Program-made: the position numbers and the translations under genes | Notes under the pieces: generated by a model | Database searches by the model: none | The model's input: the letters and a program-made list of their open reading frames with translations, nothing else | Told to the model about the DNA's origin: nothing | Shown here: positions 36,296 through 45,549 of the stretch, piece after piece | Layout of the letters: each line of letters begins with the position of its first letter | How positions within the stretch are numbered: the first letter of the stretch is position 1 | Source: Leucobacter komagatae | GTDB taxonomy: Bacteria; Actinomycetota; Actinomycetes; Actinomycetales; Microbacteriaceae | Direction: 5' to 3' | DNA length: 64,000 nt | NCBI RefSeq assembly: GCF_000834055.1 | Contig: NZ_JXSQ01000010.1 | Span: 39,143-103,142, forward strand

Positions 36296-36925
36296 TTAGC
36301 CAAGTGTTCCGTCGCGCCATCTGCGCGCAGCTCCGTCAAGTTCACGTGCGATCGTCGTGTACCGAAGCGCGCGCGTGGTGAGCTCGCTGCCGTGTTCTTC
36401 GTCGTGTGGATCCCTGTCATCTGCGAGTTCCGCCGCTCCGGCCGCCATCACGCGAGAGTAGGCCGCTGCGCGGTCGAGCGTCACCCCGAGGTCCCCGACG
36501 AATGCGCCACGCAGAATCTTGTCGCAGAGTTCAGCGATGGTCTCGGGCGTGGCGGGCTCGACCGCTCCCACCACGACTGGGTCGATCGTGCCGATGCGCT
36601 GCGAGCCGCGGCGGAATAGGTCTGCGGTGCCCTCAGGGTCTGCGAGTGGGATCCGCCTGAGCAGGTAGAGCCGCCAGAGCACGCCTGCCAGCGAGTTCGG
36701 GCTCTCGCGGGCCCACAGCTCGGCAATGTCGTTGATCCCGTCGCCAGCCGCGACCTCGACAACGCGTCGCACGGTCTCGGGATCGGCTACCTTGCGCACG
36801 CGATGGAGTAGTGCCCACGAGGTTTCCTGGGCTATTCGATGAGCTGCCTCGGGATCGTCTGAGCCGATGATTCCGTCGAAGGCTGCGGATGGTTGCAGAA
36901 TGGGGCGCTGATGTTCTCTTGTCAT
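36296..36925 (-). CDS. Conserved-looking cytoplasmic protein of unknown function
   Basis: 209-residue soluble, mostly helical protein starting MTREHQRPILQPSAAFDGII. It holds a regular alternation of Ala/Leu-rich helices (for example WALLHRVRKVADPETVRRVVEVA and LAGVLWRLYLLRRI) and an acidic His-containing segment DDRDPHDEEHGSE near residue 180. I do not recognise a domain. ATG 36925 was chosen because the upstream extension is Cys/Ser-rich and overlaps the neighbouring gene. It lies 13 bases after the stop of the HdeD-like gene and is probably cotranscribed with it. Confidence 0.75.
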   Translation of the reverse strand: MTREHQRPILQPSAAFDGIIGSDDPEAAHRIAQETSWALLHRVRKVADPETVRRVVEVAAGDGINDIAELWARESPNSLAGVLWRLYLLRRIPLADPEGTADLFRRGSQRIGTIDPVVVGAVEPATPETIAELCDKILRGAFVGDLGVTLDRAAAYSRVMAAGAAELADDRDPHDEEHGSELTTRALRYTTIARELDGAARRWRDGTLG

Positions 36926-36938
36926 ACGTGCAGCTACG

Positions 36939-37490
36939 TTACCGTTCGCCGCGACGCAGTGACACAGCAGCCCAGATAAGCGAGCCACCGATGAGGGTCG
37001 TGAGAAGCCCTGCGGCGAACGCCGCGAGGATAAGCGCGAGTGAGGGCCACAGCAGTGCGGCGACGCCGAGCACGATGAGCACGGCGGGTAGCGCGACAAA
37101 GATCCAGTGGATCCCCTGACGCATCCGCACCGCGATCGCCAGCCACAGCACGCCGATGAACAGCATGGTTGCGGCGACGAAGCCCACCAGCAGGCTCACC
37201 GTCAGCTCGGGGAATGCGATAGCGACGACGCCAAGCACGATGAACAAGACTGCCGCTGGGGTGCTGAAGCCACGGCCCCGAGATCCAACGATCGCGGCGA
37301 GCCCGTTGCCGATGAGGGCGGCCCCGATCAGGAATGCGAGGATCCTGCTGCCTGCGAAAAACGGCCAGATGAGCAGCGTAAGCCCGAGCAGCGCAGTGAC
37401 GACGCCGAGCGCGAGCGGGACACCCCACGGGAATCGGCGCGCAGGCCCTCTGCCCGGCTCTTGGCCGCCTGGAATCAGTTCCCAGCTCAT
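36939..37490 (-). CDS. HdeD-like (DUF308) multi-helix membrane protein
   Basis: 183-residue membrane protein with six predicted helices in three pairs after a short polar N terminus (MSWELIPGGQEPGRGPARR). The pattern GVVTALLGLTLLIWPF...LIGAALIGNGLAAI fits DUF308/HdeD proteins, linked to acid stress in enterobacteria but of unknown role in Actinobacteria. ATG 37490 follows GGAAG by about 6 bases; a longer frame has no membrane-protein character upstream. Confidence 0.8.
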   Translation of the reverse strand: MSWELIPGGQEPGRGPARRFPWGVPLALGVVTALLGLTLLIWPFFAGSRILAFLIGAALIGNGLAAIVGSRGRGFSTPAAVLFIVLGVVAIAFPELTVSLLVGFVAATMLFIGVLWLAIAVRMRQGIHWIFVALPAVLIVLGVAALLWPSLALILAAFAAGLLTTLIGGSLIWAAVSLRRGER

Positions 37491-37726
37491 TGTGCTTCCT
37501 TCCCGCATCGCCCATGGCCCCGACCGCGAGGAGCCGTGTGCGACCGCGGATACGTGCCAATTTCGAGCGAATGCACTCCCCACTGTAAACGTAGGCGCCT
37601 GAGCGGGCCTGACGGTTCGCTTTGGGAGCAATCCAGGCGTGTCGCAAAAACTGTGACATTCACCAAAACCCTTGACTCGCATTGTCAACAGAGAATAATT
37701 GGACACCCAAGCGAAAGGGGAAACTC

Positions 37727-37990
37727 ATGGGATTCTTAGCTTTCATTCTGCTCGGGCTCATTGCCGGGGCAATCGCAAAGGCGATCATGCCGGGCAAAAG
37801 TGGTGGCGGCTGGTTCGCGACGCTGATTCTCGGCGTCATTGGGGCAAACATCGGCGGCTGGCTCGGTTCACTGCTGTTCAATGCTCCACTCGAGGACTTC
37901 TGGTCGCTTCAGACCTGGGCCCTCGCAATTGGTGGAGCACTCGTCGTGCTCCTCATCTGGGGGATGATCACGGGACGCCGAAAGGCTTAA
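37727..37990 (+). CDS. GlsB/YeaQ/YmgE-family stress-response membrane protein
   Basis: 87-residue protein with three short hydrophobic helices and the glycine-rich motif GLIAGAIAKAIMPGKSGGGW of the transglycosylase-associated (YeaQ/GlsB) family. Members are induced by general stress and sit in the membrane; no enzymatic function is known. ATG 37727 follows GAAAGGGG by about 7 bases. It is divergent from the HdeD-like gene and followed by a strong terminator. Confidence 0.9.
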   Translation: MGFLAFILLGLIAGAIAKAIMPGKSGGGWFATLILGVIGANIGGWLGSLLFNAPLEDFWSLQTWALAIGGALVVLLIWGMITGRRKA

Positions 37991-38006
37991 CCGGCGAAAA
38001 ACGTCG

Positions 38007-38046
38007 CGAACGCCCGGCCAGGATTCAGTTCCTGGCCGGGCGTTCG
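38007..38046. terminator. Perfect 17-bp stem terminator after the GlsB-family gene
   Basis: CGAACGCCCGGCCAGGA pairs exactly with TCCTGGCCGGGCGTTCG around a 6-base loop, followed by GTGTTTTC. It lies 16 bases past the stop and can also serve the opposing TetR gene, which ends 83 bases further on. Confidence 0.88.
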
Positions 38047-38128
38047 GTGTTTTCGGGGGCGCAAACGGCACGCTTCAACGCCTGGGGGCAACAGCCCGCG
38101 AGAGTGCGCAACCGTGTGAGGGTGCGGC

Positions 38129-38737
38129 CTATCCCCCCGCCGCAGCGTGCGGGGTATACAGCCATACCGGAACGGTCTCCTTGATGATCTGAAAACACAG
38201 CTCGGGCTCTCGCGCACCAGGCATGCGCAGCCAGGCTTCGATCGCTCCCGCCATCGAGTGCGCGAATACCTCGGCGGCCACCGCCTGGATCTCTGGTCGG
38301 CTCGCGCCTGCGATGTCGCTCTGCCAGTAGTCCGTCGGGTGATACTTCCCGAGGAAACCGCTCAGCGTTCCGGCGAAGTGGCTCGCCAGCATTTGATGCC
38401 ACACAGCGCCAACACTCCCCGAGCCAGTTTGCTCGTAGATGACGCGGTGACCTGCGACGTGTGCGAGCACCGCGCGAAGGCCAACTTCGAACGTTTCCGC
38501 GGCGGATCGCGCCGAGTAGCCCGACTCCAGTTCTTCGCGAATGCTCGTCAGCTCTTCCGACAGGAACCGAAACAGCAGCTCTTGCGGGCTTCTTCCGTGG
38601 TTATAAACGGTCCTCCGCGCCACCCCCGCGAAGAGAGCGAGCTCCGTCGTAGTGACCTGCGCAATATCGCGCTGCGCTGCGAGCTCAAATACCGCGTCCC
38701 GCAGGGCATTTGCGGTTCTGAGTTCTCGGGCGTCCAT
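38129..38737 (-). CDS. TetR-family transcriptional regulator, divergent from alcohol dehydrogenase
   Basis: 202-residue repressor-type protein. The N-terminal helix-turn-helix is seen in ITQVTTTELALFAGVARRTVYNHG-like order at about residues 22-50 (here AQVTTTELALFAGVARRTVY). A helical ligand domain without a recognised effector signature follows. ATG 38737 gives MDARELRTANALRDAV. The gene faces an alcohol dehydrogenase across about 190 bases, with a perfect palindrome 20 bases from its own start, so it probably represses itself and the dehydrogenase. Confidence 0.88.
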   Translation of the reverse strand: MDARELRTANALRDAVFELAAQRDIAQVTTTELALFAGVARRTVYNHGRSPQELLFRFLSEELTSIREELESGYSARSAAETFEVGLRAVLAHVAGHRVIYEQTGSGSVGAVWHQMLASHFAGTLSGFLGKYHPTDYWQSDIAGASRPEIQAVAAEVFAHSMAGAIEAWLRMPGAREPELCFQIIKETVPVWLYTPHAAAGG

Positions 38738-38756
38738 TGGCCAAGTGTACCCATTT

Positions 38757-38784
38757 CCGCTATTGCTCAAGTGAGCAATAGCGG
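38757..38784. promoter_or_regulatory. Operator palindrome of the TetR/alcohol dehydrogenase pair
   Basis: Arms CCGCTATTGCTCA and TGAGCAATAGCGG are perfect reverse complements of 13 bases, separated by AG. The size and centre fit a TetR dimer site. It lies between the divergent genes, close to the regulator start. Confidence 0.8.
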
Positions 38785-38926
38785 GTGTAGGCTGGGCGCG
38801 TGACACCGAGGCCAACACGAACCTCGCGCCTCGAAATCTGGGGAGACGGGTGGGGGTGTCTGTCCTTGCGACGTCGAGATTCTCCAGAGTGCCACGATCA
38901 TCTATTCACTACAGAAAGAGAACGTC

Positions 38927-39865
38927 ATGAAAGCCTGGAGACTTGATAGTGTGCCTGGTGAGCTGAAGCGGGTCGAGGTCGACATTCCGCAGCCCAACCC
39001 AGGTACCGTCATTGTGGAGACCAAAGCAGTGGGGCTGTGCCACACCGACGTTGGGTACATGGAGGGCAAGATTCCGTTCGCCAAGCCACTCCCCATCATT
39101 CTCGGCCACGAAGCCGCAGGCGTCGTATCCGCGATCGGGGAAGGCGTGGAGAACGTGGCAGTGGGCGATGCGGTTGCTGCTGCGCTCATCATCGCCGACG
39201 CCCCGGGCGCGACCAGGGACGGGGCATACGCAGATTTCTTCGAGGTGACAGCGGCGCAGCTCGTACACCTGCCAGCAGGATTCGACTGGGGACAAGCTGC
39301 TGCTGCGACCGACGCTGGGGTGACCGCGTACACCGGCGTCGCCGTCCACGGCGCGGTCAAAGCGGGAGACCGTGTTGGCATCGTCGGGTTGGGCGGGCTC
39401 GGAATGACCGGCGCACGAATCGCGAAGGTTCTCGGGGCAACGGTCTTCGGCGTGGAGCCCAGGCAGTCGTCATGGGAGGTCGCGAAGGAGCAGGGAGTCG
39501 ACGAGGTGTACGCCGACGTCTCCGAGCTCGAGGGCAAAGACCTCGACGTGATCATTGATTTCGCGGGTTTTGGCACCACAACTGCTGGGGCACTGCGCGC
39601 GGTAAAGTACGCAGGCACCGTTGTGCTCGTCGGGCTGGGGAAGACCGAAACGGAGTTCACCTCGTTTGATCTCGTGTCGCGATCGATCACGCTGAAAGGC
39701 TCAACGCCCGACGGCAACCCCGAAAACCTCAGGGCCGTGCTCAAGATGATCGCCGACGGGGATCTCAAGATCCGCGCAACCGAGATCGGTTTTGAGGAGA
39801 TCCCAGACGGTCTTGGGCGGCTCCAGCGCGGCGAAGCCGACGGCCGCCTGTACGCGACCATCTAA
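38927..39865 (+). CDS. Zinc-type medium-chain alcohol dehydrogenase without structural zinc lobe
   Basis: 312-residue NAD(P)-dependent dehydrogenase of the MDR superfamily. The catalytic zinc ligands are visible in GLCHTD (Cys) and GHEAAG (His, Glu). The Rossmann fold is IVGLGGLGM. The usual four-cysteine structural zinc loop after residue 90 is missing: the region from GDAVAAALIIADAPGATRDG to YADFFEV has no cysteine. That accounts for the short length (usual 340-350). Substrate unknown; induction by an aldehyde or alcohol through the adjacent TetR repressor is likely. Confidence 0.9.
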   Translation: MKAWRLDSVPGELKRVEVDIPQPNPGTVIVETKAVGLCHTDVGYMEGKIPFAKPLPIILGHEAAGVVSAIGEGVENVAVGDAVAAALIIADAPGATRDGAYADFFEVTAAQLVHLPAGFDWGQAAAATDAGVTAYTGVAVHGAVKAGDRVGIVGLGGLGMTGARIAKVLGATVFGVEPRQSSWEVAKEQGVDEVYADVSELEGKDLDVIIDFAGFGTTTAGALRAVKYAGTVVLVGLGKTETEFTSFDLVSRSITLKGSTPDGNPENLRAVLKMIADGDLKIRATEIGFEEIPDGLGRLQRGEADGRLYATI

Positions 39866-39886
39866 GCGGAGAGCTTCCGACACCAC

Positions 39887-39929
39887 CACAAAGGCCCGGT
39901 CAGAATGGAGATTCTGACCGGCCTTTGTG
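39887..39929. terminator. Bidirectional terminator between dehydrogenase and tRNA-Lys
   Basis: CACAAAGGC(C)CGGTCAGAAT pairs with ATTCTGACCGGCCTTTGTG around GGAG, with one bulged base. Short A and T runs on either side make it usable for the dehydrogenase and for the opposing tRNA. Confidence 0.88.
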
Positions 39930-39940
39930 CTGTGTTGAGT

Positions 39941-40015
39941 TGGTGCCCCCAGTAGGGATCGAACCTACGACCTGCGGATTAAAAGTCCGTAGCTCTACCG
40001 CTGAGCTATAGGGGC
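39941..40015 (-). tRNA. tRNA-Lys (anticodon TTT)
   Basis: 75 bases including an encoded CCA. The acceptor GCCCCTA pairs with TGGGGGC, with one G-U pair. The D arm GCTC/GAGC, the anticodon stem CGGAC around CTTTTAA, and TTCGATC in the T loop are all present. The 3' end faces the terminator next to the alcohol dehydrogenase gene. Confidence 0.96.
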
Positions 40016-40216
40016 AACAGCTTCCAATGCTACACGCCTGGCAGGCCAGTCTGTGGACACTCCGGAGGTGTCGGCAATCAGGTCGACGTGATCGAGGCTC
40101 CATTTCGTAACCCCGTTCAGCCTTTGACTGAACTTAGAGACTCCAACCCGACTCGCCAGTGAGCGCCGACAGTGTCGCGCGACCAATTGGCGTCATTTGG
40201 TGCGCTGGCGTGAGTT

Positions 40217-40276
40217 GCGAAGACCTCCGAGTCAAGGGCGTGAGTGGGTGACACACATCCTTGCGGAGGTCTTCGC
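40217..40276. repeat. Long-spaced inverted repeat between tRNA-Lys and RCC1 gene
   Basis: GCGAAGACCTCCG and CGGAGGTCTTCGC are perfect 13-base arms separated by 34 bases, 38 bases past the RCC1 gene's stop. It may be its terminator, but the loop is long and no T-run follows. The remaining roughly 300 bases from 40016 hold no gene I can support. Confidence 0.6.
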
Positions 40277-40313
40277 TACCTGAGCTGTTCACATCGTGTG
40301 TGGGATCCTACAA

Positions 40314-43297
40314 CTAGTGCGCGTCCCTTCGAATGCGCCGGCGCAGCAGCAACACGCAACCGAGCAGCAATAGCGCCACGGCAGTGCTCCCCAGTGCGAC
40401 GGCCGCGGTCCCGCCTGTAGCGACCAGCCCCTGCGGTTTCGAAGCGACCAGCCCCTGCGGTTTCGAGGCGGTTTTCCCTGGTCGAACTTCGATTGTCACT
40501 GACGTTTTGACGTCGCCGTAGGTCAGGGTGACGACGTGCCGGCTCGCACTAGGGAACCGCATGGTCATTCCTGTCGCGACGTCGGTGTCTACGTCGGAGG
40601 TGAGTTTCGCTTGCGCCGGATCGAGTTCGATGGAGTTGCCATATTCGTCATGGCCCACAGCCGTGAAGGTAAGCGAGCCGCCCTGATCCACGGTCGTTGC
40701 AGAAGGAGTGAGGGTGAGTGAGTCGACCGAGGACGGTCCTACTGTGACCGTGGTCCGTGCCACAGCGCCGTCAAACACACCCTCAAGAACATGCGCACCC
40801 GCGGTCGTCGAGACCACCGAGCCGTCCGTAAACGTTGCGACGTCGTCGAGAGAGCTAAACTCTGTTTCAGCTGTCGCGTCGGTGGTCGTGCCGAACGAAC
40901 CGTTCGCCGTTGCGGTGATCGTAGCGGCTTCGCCAGCGGCCACTCGGTCTTTCGAGAGCGAGAGCTCGAGCGTGCGTCGCTCCCACCTCGCGTACAACGT
41001 GACGTTCGGGCCGTCTGCGATATCTGCGAGTGGGGTGCTGGTCGTCACCGGTGTTCCGTCGCCTTGCGCTGCGGTGTTCCAGCCAGTGATCACCCAGCCG
41101 GCAGCGGAAGGATCAGGGAGTTCGACGAGGGTGTCGGCGGAGACAGTGTCGGACGACGGCGCATCCGCATCGGGCCAGTTCTCGTCCCAAGTCACGATAT
41201 ACCGCGGAGATGCGGTCACCTCGACAGTCCCGCTCACGCTACCGACCGTTGCGGTGACTGTTCGCGTGCCAGCGGTATCGAACGCCATGCTGGTGCCAGT
41301 CCCCACGTCGCGCCCGACGGTGCTTCTCAGCTCCACATCTTCAGGCGCAACCGGGAGCGGGTCCCCGTACGTGTTTGCTCCGGTCACCGTGAACTGCGCT
41401 GTGTCGCCCTGAACGACCGGGGTGAGCGGATCGCTGAGACTCACGGTGAGCATTGCGAGCGTTACGTCGGGGGTCGTGGTCACCGAGGCGGTCTCCGAAG
41501 CGACGCTCAGCCCGAATGAGTTCTGTGAGTGCACGACAACTTCATATGTTCGGCCGGGGAGAAGTCCGTCGATCTGTGAGTCGGCTGCCTCAGACCATTC
41601 GAGATCCCCGGCCTTGCGGTATTTGATGGGGTTGCCGGTGATCGCAGACCGACCGGTGTATGCCGGGTTGTTCCACGTGACATCGATCGAAGTCTGAGGT
41701 GATCCAGCGGAAGGGACAGCGGTGAGTTCGGTTGGCGCATCGGGCACATCCTGATACGTGTATCCGCCGACAACTGTTTCGGTGCGTCCTTCGAACGTTG
41801 CGGTCACGTCAACGACGCCGGGGGCGTGAGCGGGCACAGTTCCACGGCGCTCCGCATCGAGCGCAACCGGCACGCCATCAAACGCGTAGCTGGCCACAGA
41901 CATTGGGCTGCTCGGCGTAGGCGAAAACACTTTTGTTCCGTTGCCGAGTTGATAGGAGGCGTTGTACCCCCAGGTGTACATGGAGCCGTCAGAGGCGAGC
42001 ACAAGTCGATGCAGGCCTGTTCTGAATTGAGTGATGTGCTTTCCTTCCAGCGAAGTACCCGCTGTGTTCACCAGCACCGGGACCTTCCACATCGCAGACT
42101 CTCCCTCGTAGTAGTCGGTCGTCGGGTTGGAGCCCCAACCGAAAACAGAACCATCTGAGGCTACGGCCCCCATCGTGTGTCCAGATGCCCCAATGTGGAC
42201 GATCGTTTTCCCGGCCATTGGAGAACCTGCGGGAGTCGGCACGGGCGTCGGAACAGGTGAATCTACGTAGGTGCCATTTCCGAGCATCCCGTACTTGTTA
42301 TCTCCCCAGCTGTAGACCACGCCTGATGAATCGAGCGCAAGCGTGGTCGTTGATCCTGCGACGACCTGCGAAAGCGTCTTTCCCTCGAGCGCAGTGCCCT
42401 CGGTCCTGAGAGCGATGGGCGTGAGAGCGCTGGCCGTAGTGCCGTCGCCGAGTTGGCCTACGTGGTTGAGTCCCCACGCGTAGTACGAGCCATCCGAGGT
42501 GCGGGCGATGACGTGCCCACCGATCGAGATATCGACGACCTTTTCCCGGCCATTGGGGTGCCTACGGTTGTGACCTGAACGGGGACGGCCGAATTCTCGG
42601 TGTCACCATTGCCCAAAAGACCGTTGGGGCCCTGTCCCCACCCATAAACGGAGCCGTCCGAAGCAACTACCACCGTGGTATAGGTCGCTGTCGCAATCTT
42701 TACGATCGTCTTTCCCGCCATCGGGGTGCCAGCGGTGGGCACTGCGACAGGTGAAATCGTGGATGACTCCAGCCCATGGGTGCCATTGCCTAGCTGACCG
42801 TACGAGTTATTTCCCCAGGTGTAGACGACCCCATCAGTGTCGAGTGCGACCCCGTGCATGAGGCCCCCCTCGGCTTGCGTGAACTTCTTCCCGGCGAGAG
42901 GAGTTCCGTCGGGCGTGGGAATTCGAGTGGGTGTTTGAGCGTATTCGGAGCCAGAGCCAATCCCGAGTCGGCCTTGGCGGTTGCTACCCCACGCATAGAT
43001 AGAGCCGTCTCTGGTGACGGCGAACGACTGGTAGTCTCCCCTCCCAACGTGCACCCACTCGCGATCGAACTGGCTCGGCGCAATGGCGACGCGTTCGCCG
43101 CCAACGCTCGTTCCCTTCGCCGGGCTCACCGTCATGCTGCTGTCGGCCGCCACCTCATCGGCGGGGTCTGCGAGCGCTGCCGAGACCGGGGCGAAAAGTG
43201 TCAGTGCGATCGTGGCGGACGCGAGCATGGCCACGAGACTGCGTCCATTCCGGGGTTCTCTGGGGGCCGACTCTGTTCGAGGAGCGGAGAGCAACAT
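40314..43297 (-). pseudogene. RCC1-repeat surface protein with LVATG sorting-like end, split by one-base frameshift
   Basis: Restored as one protein of about 994 residues. A signal peptide ends near SAALAD. A TIG/IPT-like start (TVSPAKGTSVGGE) is followed by seven RCC1 blades: YAWGSNRQGRLG, YTWGNNSYGQLG, YGWGQGPNGLLG, YAWGLNHVGQLG, YSWGDNKYGMLG, FGWGSN and YTWGYNASYQLG. Then come the second TIG half (PAHAPGVVDVTATF), a fibronectin III domain, Ig-like domains, an InlB-type repeat (WITGWNTAAQGDG-like) and a Big domain. The end is LVATGG, a hydrophobic helix and RRRIRR, like a sortase signal. The frame breaks at 42541-42544, where the minus strand has AAAA and AAAAA would keep the frame. The two pieces are open at 42458-43297 and 40314-42541. 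A homopolymer error or phase-variable switching are both possible. Confidence 0.82.
40419..40466. repeat. 24-base tandem duplication in the sorting region of the RCC1 protein
   Basis: The unit starting AGCGACCAGCCCCTG occurs twice with a 24-base period and encodes a doubled SKPQGLVA-type segment just before the LVATG motif. The frame is kept. Confidence 0.85.
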
Positions 43298-43393
43298 GCG
43301 AGATTTCCTTCGAGATTGGAGCGCCCACACCTGGGTATCGGCGCTCGTTGGGGTATAGGGGCTGATGCACGTATAGGTCCAGTCGGATGTCAC

Positions 43394-44713
43394 CTATCCA
43401 CTGCGTACCTCTGGCGACGAGGCCGCGCCGATGGCGGAGAAATGTACGACGACTTCTTCAAGACCCCGAAGTCCTGAAGATGCGGCGATCTCCGCCCCGA
43501 TACGCGCGCTAGCGGCCCGGAATCTGTCGTTTGCTAAGACTCGGCGAACAGCCCGCCGTACCTGTTCGGGCTTGGGCGCATTCGTTGCGAGGTTCACTCC
43601 CGCACCGCTCCACCCGACCCTGGCAGTGACCTCGGCCTTGTCTTCGGTCTTCCCAGCAACCACGAGCGGAACTCCATGCTCGAGTGCGTAGTGCACACCC
43701 CCGTACCCGCCGTTACTCACGAATACATCGGTGAGGGGCAGCAGCTTGTCGTGAGGGAGATACGAGGCGACTCGAACGTTTGCGGGCAGCGGCGACGGCA
43801 ACGTCTCGACCGGGCGCCCCCCGGTTGAGACGACGACAAGCACGTCCTCGCCCGCGAGCCCGGCGATCGCAGGTGCGATGAGCTGCGAATAGTCCCGGTT
43901 TGCGACAGTTCCCTGGCTCACGTGCACCATCGGCTTGCTCCCGTCAAGCTCACCCCACCACTCCGGCAATTCACCCGAGGAGGGCACCGTACGCGACAGT
44001 GGGCCAACAAAACGGACGTGCGACGGCAGGTTTGCACGCGGATATTCAAACCCGGGCACTGAAAACTGCACGATTGCATCGGCGCTCTCCTGTCCGTTCA
44101 TGAAGAACCCTTGAAGCGGCTCACCCGTCGCTTCGAGGATCAGCTGCTCAGCTTCTTTCTGAACCCCGCCAAAGATGACATTCTGGGCGAGGAACCGGAG
44201 CATCGAGTTTCGCAACCTTCCGACCGGGCCACGCATCGGAGCAATCCCGAGCCCGTAGGGCGCCGTGTCTGGGCTCGAGAGCCCAAGCGGGATGATCCCA
44301 AGCGAGATCACAGCCGGCCTGGCCTCGCGCTCTACCCGAATGAGCCCGAGTGTCCCCATAAACATCGGCTCCACAAGCACTGCGTCCGTTGGCTCCGCCG
44401 AGAGGGCGGCCTCGACCGCAGCAAGCTGGCTGAGCGCCGGTCGCAAGAAGATTGCTGATATGTCGTATCGGATTCCTGCTGGGCCCTTCAGCCCAACTCG
44501 TTCGGGGAACGCGGCGTCCATGTCAGAGTCGTCGTAATCGGCATCCGCAGGGAGCTGAAGGAATTCTGCCCCGGTCGCCTCGATCGCGTCCCTATACTTC
44601 GCGCCGCTCAGAAAGCGGACGCGGTGCCCGTTCTCACTCAGGTGACGGGCAACCGCGAGAAGCGGGGTGACGTGCCCGTAAACAGGGGTGCTACAGAGGA
44701 GGACAGCGGACAC
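43394..44713 (-). CDS. MGT-family (GT1-like) glycosyltransferase
   Basis: 439-residue GT-B glycosyltransferase of the type that sugar-tags small hydrophobic acceptors such as macrolides, flavonoids or lipids. The N terminus VSAVLLCSTPVYGHVTPLLAV is the acceptor-domain start. The donor-binding region has HVSQGTVAN, SYLPHDKLLPLTDVFVSNGGYGGVHYALEHGVP and AGKTEDKAEVTARV, which is the family PSPG-like zone. GTG 44713 was chosen because AAAGGA lies about 6 bases upstream and the family begins there; the frame upstream of it runs into the divergent regulator gene. The acceptor is unknown. Its stop lies 96 bases from the RCC1 gene start. Confidence 0.88.
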   Translation of the reverse strand: MSAVLLCSTPVYGHVTPLLAVARHLSENGHRVRFLSGAKYRDAIEATGAEFLQLPADADYDDSDMDAAFPERVGLKGPAGIRYDISAIFLRPALSQLAAVEAALSAEPTDAVLVEPMFMGTLGLIRVEREARPAVISLGIIPLGLSSPDTAPYGLGIAPMRGPVGRLRNSMLRFLAQNVIFGGVQKEAEQLILEATGEPLQGFFMNGQESADAIVQFSVPGFEYPRANLPSHVRFVGPLSRTVPSSGELPEWWGELDGSKPMVHVSQGTVANRDYSQLIAPAIAGLAGEDVLVVVSTGGRPVETLPSPLPANVRVASYLPHDKLLPLTDVFVSNGGYGGVHYALEHGVPLVVAGKTEDKAEVTARVGWSGAGVNLATNAPKPEQVRRAVRRVLANDRFRAASARIGAEIAASSGLRGLEEVVVHFSAIGAASSPEVRSG

Positions 44714-44795
44714 GAGGGTCCTTTCAGCGAATAGTGAGGGGCAGCAAATAGAATCTCCCCCGTTGAAGTTTTCATTAAACCATAGAGGTGGCCAA

Positions 44796-45476
44796 ATGTC
44801 TGTAGTTCCTGACGCCACAACCCCGACGCGTGGGTATCGGTCACCGCTGCGAGACGAACAGGCTGCGGAAACACGATCCCGGATCCTGAGTGCAGCCGCG
44901 GAACTTTTCGCATCCAACGGGTACGGAGGCACCTCTCTGTCCCGAATCGGTGAGCTCGCTGGAGTATCAGTTGAGACAGTAAAAGCCAGCGGCTTCAAAC
45001 GAGACCTGTTGCTCGCCGCGTTCGAGAACAGCTTTGCCGGAATGGAAGGCATCGAATCGCTCGCAACCCACGCCCCCGTGGCTGAGATCACAGCAGACCT
45101 CGACAACGCCCGCTACCTTGCAGGCATCATGCATTTCCTTGCTGAGTCAAACAGGCGCAGCAGCCGCTTGTGGACAGCGTTGGTTTCTGCCGCCGTCTCT
45201 GACCTGGAACTCAGCACGAAACTCGATGGCCTCCAAGAGCGCCGCCGAGCGGACATTCTCGTGCTTGTCGACGAGCTGCAAAACCGCGGCATTGCGACAT
45301 CAAGCATCCCGCCCGAAACGCACGCCGACACCCTCTCATTCATCCTGTCTCCCGAAGGCTACAATCAGCTCGTCCACGACTCCGGCTGGAGCCAAGAGGC
45401 ATACGAGGGATGGCTCATCCGGACAGTCCCAGCGCTTTCAGGGCACAGCGCCCAGATTAGCCAGACCCAAGAGTAA
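44796..45476 (+). CDS. TetR-family transcriptional regulator
   Basis: 226-residue regulator with a clear N-terminal helix-turn-helix: AAETRSRILSAAAELFASNG followed by GGTSLSRIGELAGVSVETVKASGFKRDLL (about residues 25-72). The C-terminal domain is helical with no recognised ligand motif. ATG 44796 follows AGAGGTGG. It is divergent from the glycosyltransferase with 82 bases between starts, which suggests local control of that gene, but I find no clean palindrome in the gap. Confidence 0.88.
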   Translation: MSVVPDATTPTRGYRSPLRDEQAAETRSRILSAAAELFASNGYGGTSLSRIGELAGVSVETVKASGFKRDLLLAAFENSFAGMEGIESLATHAPVAEITADLDNARYLAGIMHFLAESNRRSSRLWTALVSAAVSDLELSTKLDGLQERRRADILVLVDELQNRGIATSSIPPETHADTLSFILSPEGYNQLVHDSGWSQEAYEGWLIRTVPALSGHSAQISQTQE

Positions 45477-45549
45477 GATCCCGCCAGCGGGTGAGCCCGG
45501 CTCGCCACTCCGAGCACGGCCCAAACTTCGCGAAAATAGGGCCGCGCTC

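Noticed and set aside
44714..44795. TetR operator between glycosyltransferase and regulator
   Set aside because: No palindrome with arms longer than a few bases could be found.
39941..45476. Genomic island integrated at tRNA-Lys
   Set aside because: The tRNA 3' end faces the alcohol dehydrogenase, away from the accessory genes. I found no integrase and no repeat of the tRNA 3' end further along.
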